Below, piece after piece: positions 12,401 through 22,526 of a stretch of 64,000 bases of DNA. Position 1 is the stretch's first letter. Each line of letters opens with the position of its first letter. The DNA is from Diprion similis (taxonomy: Eukaryota > Arthropoda > Insecta > Hymenoptera > Diprionidae), in NCBI RefSeq assembly GCF_021155765.1, contig NC_060106.1, positions 18,378,031 through 18,442,030 on the forward strand, in the 5' to 3' direction. The notes under the pieces are model-generated. The model did no database searches. It was given only the letters and a program-made list of their open reading frames with translations, and was not told the DNA's origin. A program made the translations under genes and the position numbers.

Positions 12401-15400
12401 TTTTGCCTGTAACTTTTCAGGCGTTGCTCGCAGCGTATTGGGACTGCGCCCAATTGATTTCCCTTGCAAAATTACGTCGGAATAAGGCCTCAACAAACTA
12501 ATCGCAGCACTTTTCGAAAACGTCGAAATTTTCGCCAAAAATCCAAAGGGGTTAGCCTTAGTTTTTTTGTCATTTCCGGAGCCGAAAATTCTTCGTCTCC
12601 GAATCGATTCGTATGACCCTTTCCGGAGTAATTGGACCCCCAGGAACTCAAAAAACACATGAAAAAAAGCGTAGGACCAACAGCAGAGAAATGAGCTCGA
12701 AAATCAGCAGTTTTTTGCCTGTAACTTTTCAGGCGTTGCTCGCAGTGTATTGGGACTGCACCCAATCGATTTCTCTTGCAAAATTACGTCGGAATAAGGC
12801 CTCAACAAACTAATCGCAGCACTTTTCGAAAACGTCGAAATTTTCGCCAAAAATCCAAAGGGGTTAGCCTTAGTTTTTTCGTCATTTCCAGAGCCGAAAA
12901 TACTTCGTCTCCGAATCGATTTGTATGACCCTTACCGGAGTAAGTGGACCCCGAGGTACCCAAAAAACACATGAAAAAGAGCGTAGGACCAACAGCAGAG
13001 AAATGAGCTCGAAAATCAGCAGTTTTTTGCCTGTAACTTTTCAGGCGTTGCTCGCAGCGTATTGGGACTGCGCCCAATCGATTTCTCTCCCAAAATTACG
13101 TCGGAATAAGGCCTCATCGAACTAATCGCAGCATTTTTTGGAAACATCGAAATTTTCGCCAAAAATCCAAAGGGGTTAGCCTTAGTTTTTTCGTCATTTT
13201 CGGAGCCGAAAATTCTTCGTCTCCGAATCGATTCGTATTACCCTTTCCGGAGTAATTGGACCCCCAGGAACTCAAGAAACACATGAAAAAGAGCGTAGGA
13301 CCAACAGCAGAGAAATGAGCTCGAAAATCAGCAGTTTTTCGCCTGTAACTTTTCAGGCGTTGCTCGCAGCGTATTGGGACTGCGCCCAATTGATTTCTCT
13401 CGCAAAATTACGTCGGAATAAGGCCTCAACAAACTAATCGCAGCACTTTTCGAAAACGTCGAAATTTTCGCCAAAAATCCAAAGGGGTTAGCCTTAGTTT
13501 TTTTGTCATTTCCGGAGCCGAAAATTCTTCGTCTCCGAATCGATTCGTATGACCCTTTCCGGAGTAATTGGACCCCCAGGAACTCAAAAAACACATGAAA
13601 AAAAGCGTAGGACCAACAGCAGAGAAATGAGCTCGAAAATCAGCAGTTTTTTGCCTGTAATTTTTCAGGCGTTGCTCGCAGCGTATTGGGACTGCACCCA
13701 ATCGATTTCTCTTGCAAAATTACGTCGGAATAAGGCCTCAACAAACTAATCGCAGCACTTTTCGAAAACGTCGAAATTTTCGCCAAAAATCCAAAGGGGT
13801 TAGCCTTAGTTTTTCCGTCATTTCCAGAGCCGAAAATACTTCGTCTCCGAATCGATTTGTATGACCCTTACCGGAGTAATTGGACCCCGAGGTACTCAAA
13901 AAACACATGAAAAAGAGCGTAGGACCAACAGCAGAGAAATGAGCTCGAAAATCAGCAGTTTTTTGCCTGTAACTTTTCAGGCGTTGCTCGCAGCGTATTG
14001 GGACTGCGCCAAATCGATTTCTCTCGCAAAATTACGTCGGAATAAGGCCTCAACGAACTAATCGCAGCACTTTTCGGAAACATCGAAATTTTCGCCAAAA
14101 ATCCAAAGGGGTTAGCCTTAGTTTTTTCGTCATTTCCAGAGCCGAAAATACTTCGTCTCCGAATCGATTTGTATGACCCTTACCGGAGTAATTGGACCCC
14201 GAGGTACTCAAAAAACACATGAAAAAGAGCGTTGGACCAACAGCAGAGAAATGAGCTCGAAAATCAGCAGTTTTTTGCCTGTAACTTTTCAGGCGTTGCT
14301 CGCAGCGTATTGGGACTGCGCCAAATCGATTTCTCTCGCAAAATTACGTCGGAATAAGGCCTCAACGAACTAATCGCAGCACTTTTCGGAAACATCGAAA
14401 TTTTCGCCAAAAATCCAAAGGGGTTAGCCTTAGTTTTTTTGTAATTTATGGAGCCGAAAATACTTCGTCTCCGAATCGATTTGTATGACCCTTACCGGAG
14501 TAATTGGACCCCGAGGTACTCAAAAAACACATGAAAAAGAGCGTTGGACCAACAGCAGAGAAATGAGCTCGAAAATCAGCAGTTTTTTGCCTGTAACTTT
14601 TCAGGCGTTGCTCGCAGCGTATTGGGACTGCGCCAAATCGATTTCTCTCGCAAAATTACGTCGGAATAAGGCCTCAACGAACTAATCGCAGCACTTTTCG
14701 GAAACATCGAAATTTTCGCCAAAAATCCAAAGGGGTTAGCCTTAGTTTTTTTGTAATTTATGGAGCCGAAATTTCTTCGTCTTCGAATCGATTCGTATGA
14801 CCCTTTTTGGAGTAATTGGACCTCCAGGAACTCAAGAAACACATGAAAAAGAGCGTAGGACCAACAGCAGAGAAATGAGCTCGAAAGAAAGCAGTTTTTT
14901 GCCTGAAACTTTCTAGGCGTTGCTCGCAGCGTATTGGGACTGCGCCAAATCGATTACTTTCGCAAAATTACGTCGGAATAAGGCCTCAACGAACTAATCG
15001 CAGCACTTTTCGGAAACATCGAAATTTTCGCCAAAAATCCAAAGGGGTTAGCCTTAGTTTTTTTGTAATTTCTGGAGCGGAAATTTCTTCGTCTTCGAAT
15101 CGATTCGTATGACCCTTTCCGGAGTAATTGGACCCCCAGGAACTCAAGAAACACATGAAAAAGAGCGTAGGACCAACAGCAGAGAAATGAGCTCGAAAAT
15201 CAGCAGTTTTTCGCCTGAAACTTTTCAGGCGTTGCTCGCAGCGTATTGGGACTGCGCTAAATCGATTTCTCTCGCAAAATTACGTCGGAATAAGGCCTCA
15301 ACGAATTAATTGCAGCACTTTTCGAAAACGTCGAAATTTTCGCCAAAAATCCAAAGGGGTTAGCCTTAGTTTTTTTGTAATTTCCGGAGCCGAAATTTCG

Positions 15401-15605
15401 TCGTCTTCGAATCGATTCGTATGACCCTTTCCGGAGTAATTGGACCCCCAGGAACTCAAAAAACACATGAAAAAAAGCGTAGGACCAACAGCAGAGAAAT
15501 GAGGACAAAAATCAGCAGTTTTTCGCTTGTAACTTTTTAGGCGTTGCTCGCAGCGTATTGGGACTGCGCCGAATCCATTTTTTTCGTAAAATTACGTCGG
15601 AATAG
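9450..15605 (+). repeat. 312-bp tandem satellite, 20 monomers
   Basis: The landmark ATGACCCTTxCCGGA begins at 9493, 9805, 10117, 10429, 10741, 11053, 11365, 11677, 11989, 12301, 12613, 12925, 13237, 13549, 13861, 14173, 14485, 14797, 15109 and 15421. That is nineteen consecutive steps of exactly 312 bp with no net indel. Shared internal blocks include GAGCGTAGGACCAACAGCAG, TTCAGGCGTTGCTCGCAGCG and AATCCAAAGGGGTTAGCC. The left edge (9240-9450) and right edge (15606-15830) are diverged monomers like the single one at 1740-2050. Because 312 is a multiple of three, frames stay open across units on both strands. These recurring frames are not supported as genes. Confidence 0.97.
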
Positions 15606-16355
15606 TGTGTGAAAGAATTGTTAGTAGCATTTACCGATATCCTCGAAATTAATACCGCAAATTCAAAGGGGTTAGGCTTACTATTTTCTCAGGCCGAAAA
15701 CTCTCACGTCTTAGAAATAATTCCGATAGTCCACCTTCGATCAATTGGACATTCAGAGACTGGAAGCGCATTGAAAATAGCGTAGGACCAACAGCAGCGA
15801 ACTGATGAAGGAAACTCCAGCAGCTGAGTTGTTCAAATTTTCTTCCAAATTTCGATGAGGTCAGCTCTCTACCTCACCCTTGATTGTCGGAGCAAAAAAT
15901 GTTTTTTTACAGAATATATTCGTACACTTTTTGCAGACTCATTGTTCCTCGAAGGTTTTAAAATTGCGTTTTCATCGTCATGAGACCAACAGTCACTGTC
16001 TTACGTAACATTTGTCACACTTTGCTTAAATCTTTGTATACAGCACTTCTTCAGCCCTATAGAGTAGTCAGATTTCTTATGTAAGATTAAGTAATTTTTT
16101 TTTTTCTCCATATTTTCTACTACAAAACTATTTGGCAATCCCCAGAATCATTGAAGAATCACCTGAATTGTCGTATTCATTTCTATTCTAACTGTCACCC
16201 CTTGCAAAACATACTATTCCTCTTTATATTAATGTTGATATGTGATCAACTGATTCCAACATCATTAGGGTACGTTGCAAATAAGTTTTCAAATGTGACA
16301 ATGGAATAACTCAAGAAGCATATTAAACTCAGAATTACGGTTTACAAAGTGCCAT
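15606..16355. other. Diverged satellite edge and laccase 2 downstream flank
   Basis: Begins with a degenerate satellite monomer (GGGGTTAGGCTTAC, then GCGTAGGACCAACAGCAGC), followed by DNA homologous to about 2040-2577. No gene is seen. Confidence 0.6.
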
Positions 16356-16361
16356 TTTATT
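16356..16361 (-). terminator. Poly(A) signal AATAAA of laccase 2
   Basis: AATAAA on the minus strand about 127 bp past the stop, at the same place as in laccase 1. Confidence 0.6.
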
Positions 16362-16487
16362 GGAAGAAATCACAAAAAGGTATGTGATTTTACAATTTAT
16401 GTGGTATATATTTGAGATACTGATACTTGAATTTAGACATTGCAGGGTCATTCATGCTTAGCATACAATGACTTGATTCACATCAGC

Positions 16488-19295
16488 TCAACTCAATGGA
16501 TCGAAATCACCGCAGGTCGGAAAGCCTGGGGGTGGAGCTGTAATATCTCCCTCGACCCAGAAAGCCATCCCCATGCCAGTGGCCAGATGCCACTCGAAGT
16601 GACAATGCATCAACCAAATTCCAGGATTATCGGCTCTAAATCGCACGGTAGTGTATCCTCCGGATGGTACACTGACCGTGTCCTTCCGTGGAGGATTATA
16701 AGAGTTGGTCTGACTTTTGAGTGTTTTCACCCCACTTGTATAGTTTGACCCCATGCTCATCACGTAGAAAGAGTAGCCATGCAAATGGAACGGATGACTG
16801 ATTCCCGATTCTAAGAGGCAATCAACAAAATTTAAGGTTAGTGATTAATATTGGCCAAATTGATGCGTTTTTACTAGAAAGAGCTGTACAACTAGGAATT
16901 TCGTTAGTTTCCAACTAGTTAAACTCACCGTCGGCTGCGTCAAGTAATGTTAGTTCGACGATGTCGTTCTGCTTCAAGACCACGACGTTGGTACACTGGC
17001 AATAAGTACCATCCGTGTCGTCGGTACTCTGCAGGCATTTGGCTGGTAAATTGTCTGCGTTGCAAAGTGTTTCATCAGGTCTGTTTTTGAAAATTATTGG
17101 ACTAGAAGGAAACGTGAAGGATATGTTGTTCATCATGCCCGCTCGAATTGTGGTTCCGCCGAGGTCTAGAAGAATTGAATGTATCAAGTCGTCTTAAGGT
17201 ACTGTTACTATCACATTCAAAAAGAAACGTCAAATAAAAAATTTGCAGCATCTCACTCTCATATGTTTCATAATTTCCCTCGTCGTGAAAGGTGTCGAGA
17301 TCAAAGAAATGGAAATTGAACGGGATCACCAGTCGAACGTCTGGTTTCGCCGTTAAGACTGTTTTGGTATCTTCGTCCGCTTCGTATCCGGCCAGTCGCA
17401 GATCAGTGACGCAAAGGTACTCCGAACTTTCGCCACATGTGGTGCTCGGATAATTCAAGACCCTCGTAAAGTTTAGAGGGTCGGATACTGTAGGTCGAGT
17501 TGCGTTTGGAATAATCCCTGCAATATGAAAGTCGCTGTATGAGCAAATAGCACAGTGGTATAGTACCTACTCTTATCCAAGAGAAACAACTTTCTACACC
17601 TAACAACGGTGTCATACGAGAAAGAAATTTGCAAGTACTTATAAAATACTAGGAACTCAGCTGAATGATCATTACCTAAATCTGTGCCATTTGTGCCGTA
17701 AGACAGCACAGCGTATTGATCGATATCCATGTTTTCGCATGATCCCAAGCCGGTGATATAAATCCAGAACGCGTCGCCATCAAGCGAAGTGTCATTCGTG
17801 CTGAGGATAAAATCGTATCGTTCACCAGGATAGCTGACAAAGGCATCGACGGTGATTGGCTCGATCGGCGATCCGTCAGTGGCGATAAGAGTCAAGTTGT
17901 GATTCTGTATTTGGAATTGGAAGCCGCAGATTTGGCTTGCTCCGTTGATAAACCGGAACCTATGATGATGATGATGATGATTATTGGACACCGTCGTTTA
18001 CATAAAAATTGGAAGTTAAAAAACCTGTCGCAAACCTGTAACTTGAATTCCTCTCTACGTGAAAAGTTGCCAGAGGAAATGACGCGTTCACAGAATCTTC
18101 GCTCGTAGTTCCATTGAGGTACCATCCCAAACCGTTAACCAATATAGTAGTTGGTGAAATTCCTGGCTCTTTGCTGGGCAAACCGGGGAAAAACATCTCT
18201 GCGGTTTCGTGCATCCAATCGGAAACAAGAAGCGTATGCACTGGTACGTCAAACTCGTAGAGTTCTTGCGGCCAGGGTTCCTCGGAACGTGGTTCACGGA
18301 CAGTCAACACACCATATTGCCCATTGGTTCTATGCAGCCCAGTGTGAGAGTGGTAGAAGTACGTGCCAGCGTCCTGTGGAGAAGGAAATTGAGGACCCAG
18401 TTTAGAATTCACACCGTCATAACCACGAGTGAAATGACGGGCAAAGTACAATTGTACTGACATCGGCTGGGAATGCGTATCGAAAACTCGATCCTCCGAT
18501 TGGACATTGGGTCACATAGGGAACACCGTCCATCCACTGACTGTGCTTCTGCAGAATTCCATGCCAATGCATTGCCGACCCCGTACCGGACATTCGGTTA
18601 TCCACATTGACTACGATCAGGTCATTTTTACAGACGTTAATCGGAGGCCCGGGGATTTGGCGGTTGATGGACATCACTCCCTTTTCAACTCCATCGACTG
18701 GGATGCATTGGGACAGGTAACAGTCCTCGAGAACACCTTCGGAACAATTCCCGCAGGCTCTGCAGTCGTACAAGAATTGACTCGGTCATTATCACTGTTG
18801 TCGCAAATCACAATTCTTCAGAGAAAAAATATAACACCTTCATGGAAACAAGTAAGCTTCAATTTGTGTTTGTCTACATTAATTACGTATAAGTATTGTA
18901 AGGTTACTCACGTTCCCATTGCCGCGTAGTATTCTAAAACAAATGTGTAAAGACAGACTCGCGATGGTTCCCCTGCAATGCATGGTCGAAGACAATCCGT
19001 TTCCGTGAGCTTTCCAATCCCGAGCTTAGCTAAGTCCTTCCATGGTGATTTCCGGTTATAATGTTTAGGTAATTCTGTGATATTTCAAAAAACCTATGTT
19101 ACGTTTATACATTTAGTCACAGTACTACTGAAAAGACTATTGCCACTTGGTAATATTGTTCCTTTGAGGATAAAATGCAAAATTCTATTTGGAAAACCGT
19201 GAATTCCTTCTCTCACCGACAACTGTTCCTAGAACCGGTGCCAAGATGGTTAAAGCTGCGAGTAAAAGTAAAGATGCCTTGCCGTATGAAAACAT
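16488..19295 (-). CDS. Laccase 2 (secreted multicopper oxidase), 8 exons, 660 aa
   Basis: Paralogue of laccase 1 with identical exon lengths. Exons in transcription order: 19295-19217, 19074-18912, 18759-18462, 18373-18036, 17959-17676, 17517-17257, 17165-16929, 16810-16488. The leader peptide (MFSYGKASLLLLAALTILAP) is unlike that of laccase 1. Exon 2 is also well diverged, while exons 4 and 6 are almost identical. All copper-binding motifs are present: HWHG, HSH, HPFHLHG and HCHFEWH, the last with Phe where laccase 1 has Tyr. The protein is secreted, with N-glycosylation-type NxT/NxS sites in the middle domain. A good TATA/initiator pair sits 58 bp upstream of the ATG. The gene looks intact, and the final exon has a better acceptor than laccase 1. 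Laccase family is certain; substrate and tissue are unknown. Confidence 0.93.
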
Positions 19296-19352
19296 CTTTT
19301 ATCTCAGGACTTCGGTCCTAGAGAGCAACGTAAGTAAGACGCAGCGACACAC

Positions 19353-19382
19353 TGAATAACTGGCGTGCATTCTTAATATATA
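19353..19382 (-). promoter_or_regulatory. Core promoter of laccase 2 (TATA plus initiator)
   Basis: On the minus strand, TATATATTAA (19382-19373) is followed by a TTCAGTG initiator whose A is 19353. The spacing of about 29-30 bp is the standard arthropod geometry. The predicted 5' UTR is 58 nt before the ATG at 19295. Confidence 0.65.
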
Positions 19383-19829
19383 CAGATACAGACGCTTATC
19401 TACACTTCCTGTAAGTACACTGATGCTGATTATAAAATTATGGGCTTAATTTTAATACCATTCTAAGTGACAAAATCTTGGACCAGTAAATCACTCATCA
19501 AAGTCTGTAAATGATCGTATTATTTATGCGTCGCTTAATGGCAGTGGGATTTCCCGGTACGACATACATTCCGATGAGTAGATAATAAATTTGACACCTG
19601 TGATCATGCGCGATACGTTAAATCGCCAGTAAGTATCGCATATTCATCTGCAAGACTGCTCGTGCTAGCTCAAGATCGAACGCCCGGGCGATCTCATGTA
19701 CTCGTATCTGTCAATTTTGATATACCTACCAATCCCATGAGAACAACGTCATGTATTTCATAGAAATTTCAAAACCCAGGGATACTGACTGATTTTTTTT
19801 TTAGACTAGAAATTCTGTTACAGTGATCT

Positions 19830-19890
19830 CGGTGGTTCCGGAATTGCAAAGCTGCAAATAAAGTCAATTCGTCTTCTTCATTTTCATCGC
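19830..19890 (-). pseudogene. Possible relic of a laccase signal-peptide exon
   Basis: The minus strand reads CTTTATTTGCAGCTTTG then CCGGAACC. This resembles laccase 2 exon 1 (CTTTACTTTTACTCGCAGC, then CACCGGTTCTAGGAAC). An in-frame stop follows the ATG. The match is short, so this is tentative. Confidence 0.3.
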
Positions 19891-20105
19891 AGGCATCAAC
19901 TCAGGTACCCCATGAAATTGCAATTGTACTTGGTAAGATAATAAAAAAATAAAAGTTCACCTGTATAAAAACCCATTTCTGAATGTGGAAAAAAAAGCTC
20001 GACAGGTAGACAGTACTTGAATTTTCATTTGTATCTTTTGGATAATTTTTGACAAGTCGAATAAAGGAGTGAATTTTATTCAGTCTGTGACGTTCTCACA
20101 TCAGC

Positions 20106-20272
20106 TTAACTCAACGGGTCAAAATTGCCGCAGGTCGGAAAGCCTGGAGATTTACTTCACAGTTCTTTTACTTCAGCGACTGTGTATCCGTACTCGCTGG
20201 TCGAAGTGTTGCTCGCGGACAACACGTAGAAGTCAAAACTATGCAAATGGAATGGATGACTGTCGTCGGTAT
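20106..20272 (-). pseudogene. Laccase C-terminal exon fragment with internal deletion
   Basis: After a TTGCAG acceptor the minus strand encodes DTDDSHPFHLHSFDFYVLS, the third-domain copper motif. An in-frame TGA follows, then the normal laccase tail FPTCGNFDPLS and a stop. The region that should hold the HCHxxxxH copper motif is missing, so it cannot be a working enzyme. Confidence 0.8.
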
Positions 20273-20755
20273 CTGCAATATAATCGACCTTTCATTTCAC
20301 AATGATTTCAATATCAAATCATGATTCGATATGAATCAATATTCAAATCCACTACTATGATTTGTTAGCATAAAAGTAATAACTGTATTTCTTTCATCGA
20401 TAGTTAAAGGAAACTTTAGTGTTAACAACCAACTTAAATAATCATCAGATTTGTAATGGACTGTAAGATAATACATGCAGTGTGTTCATTTGGCATTCGA
20501 AGATCTTTTTTCAATAAATTTTTCTCATCATTTTTTATACTTTGTTAAAAAATATTTCCTTGCCAGCACTTTACGTAACTAATTTAAAGTTTGTATTAAC
20601 AGATGAAAACGAAAATTTGGTATAAACACATTTAGTCACACATCATTGATTGTAAACCCGATGTCCCAACACGTGCGATAACGTCCCCGTCATACGTAGG
20701 ATGTATACTTTGAATTATTGTATACAGTAAATCGTCGTCAAATACCTGCATGTCA

Positions 20756-20995
20756 CAAGTCATGCACAAATTCACTTATAAATTGCACGGTGACAAATTC
20801 GTCAAGGGACGTGACAATGGTATCCTTAAGTGGTGGTAGGTGGAGCGTCCTGTTCTGGACCTTGCTGGATAGTCCGTATTGGCATTCTGCAAAAAAGCAT
20901 CCTGCAAGTGGCTCGCATTGTATCCTTACCGATACGTCGAGTTTTCATCTATCCGCATTACGTAGAAAAAAAAAGCTGTGCAAGTGGCGAATGCG
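20756..20995 (-). pseudogene. Second laccase C-terminal exon fragment, degenerate
   Basis: The minus strand carries a frameshifted relic: a piece like LHSFFFYVMRIDENS, and further on KDTIVTSLDEFVTVQF. In the intact genes these correspond to [12 protein letters not shown] and [16 protein letters not shown]. Stops and frame changes separate them. Confidence 0.6.
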
Positions 20996-21061
20996 AAGAT
21001 TGATGAATGTGGTTGATGCTGAACCACATATAACAATTGACTAGAGAATGAGCTGGAGGCT

Positions 21062-21190
21062 TTCAGTTTGAGAAATCAAACACACCAGAGGTCTTGTTAA
21101 CCAACATCTACACCGCCAAGTAAAAGGTGCTGGGAATACGTATCTGGAATTCTAGGCCCTGATGGGACACTGGATTACGTTAAGAATCCT
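21062..21190 (-). pseudogene. Laccase exon 3 fragment
   Basis: The minus strand encodes VIQCPIRA, a stop, then NSRYVFPA. This matches [17 protein letters not shown] at the end of laccase exon 3. It lies upstream, in transcription sense, of the two C-terminal fragments, so 20.1-21.2 kb is best read as the collapsed remains of one or more further laccase genes. Confidence 0.6.
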
Positions 21191-21199
21191 GTGTTCAAA

Positions 21200-22526
21200 C
21201 ACTGTGTTCAGTTGACACATGTGTTTTAAATACTCAAACTATTTTTAGGATTGGAGTAATGTGTTAATCGAATCAATAGTTTTGTACTGCTATCTATATT
21301 CGAAATCTTTTCGGTTGAATATTCACAATCTGTGTCACTAGGTTGAATTATATTGAGTGGAAAATAATACGCACAACGATGTAACAGCTATGATTATTAA
21401 AATCAGTTATACGAAATAACAATGTACATGGTATCGATCAATAGAAAAATAGAAAAATCGCGGGACAACTAAGGTGCCTAAAACAGGTGAAAATAAACAA
21501 AAACTTCAAATTTTTACAATGATTTACTGTACTATTCATAGCCTAAAAAAATTAGTAAGTCAATTTGTTGTACGGAGTTATTTCGATGTTGAATAACTGT
21601 CGAGTGGAAACTAATAAATGGTAATAAATCGTGAACAAAAGAGTACAGCCAGTACTTTCTAGTTTCATGCGATGCGATATTCCTAACTTTTCAACGTTTC
21701 CCATGCACTTATATATTTACGATGGATTGACAGTATTTTCTACACTAATGTTGCATACCATCACGGTCATTTATTTAATAAACAAATATAGTTGGTACAG
21801 TTTTCACACCATGAAATACAATGTCACGATATGCCTCCGTATCCTCGTTCACCTATAACCTGTCAAAATTTTCGTCAGTCCTCCACAACGTTATTAAAAA
21901 ATATATTTCCTTTCGGACATAATCATACACTCGTAAGAATTCGCCTCACTTTCATTTTTCGCTTCTTAACGGTAATTCGGTTTGTATCATATAATGTACA
22001 TGTAAATCCACCACCTAGTCATCGTGTATAATTTGCACGATAAGCAATTTCTTTCTTCCTTTGTCTTGGTTATCATGGAAGTAAAATCTTTCTTCTATAC
22101 AGATCTTTTCAAGACACAAGAAGATTATCTAGTAATAAATAATTGGCTTTAAAACGCCGACACTCAAGTAACAAGTATCGGTATATAGATATTTGACAAA
22201 TTTGGTCACGACAGATACAAAGCCGGAGCCTTTGCTGGAGCTTACAGATAAATGGGGTCTAAAATACCGTCAATCGCGCGCGATATTAATTGGGCTGATT
22301 TAACAACTCTCGCCCGAATTATCACTATTATAGCGATCACTACCATTTTCTCCGTGATAATATCTTGATAACAGCAAAACTTGGAGAACTAAAATTGTAA
22401 CCGAAGTACACCCATAACACATAATATCAATGCCAAGCCGAAGTCGATCTACTCTCAAACTCCTCAACTGTGCGAACTTTCCGGCCAACCATCGTTTAGG
22501 ATCGTCGTCCTTAAGTCACTCGATCG
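21200..22526. other. Intergenic DNA between laccase remnants and receptor cyclase
   Basis: AT-rich, no exon seen. The 3' UTR of the minus-strand receptor cyclase must end here. A minus-strand AATAAA at 21775-21770 is one candidate end, about 750 bp past the stop. Confidence 0.45.

Larger units (their letters stand above)
7517..19075. repeat. Segmental tandem duplication, unit 2
   Basis: Second copy of the unit at 1-5300, carrying the small gene and laccase 2. The offset is 7516 bp on the left flank and 13778 bp at the laccase. The 6262-bp difference is close to twenty 312-bp monomers (6240 bp), so nearly all the extra length is the satellite array. Confidence 0.93.

Noticed and set aside
9493-15621. 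Dozens of 60-100 codon open frames on both strands
   Set aside because: They are the same frames repeated with each 312-bp satellite monomer. They overlap each other on opposite strands, carry no recognisable domain and exist because the unit length is a multiple of three.
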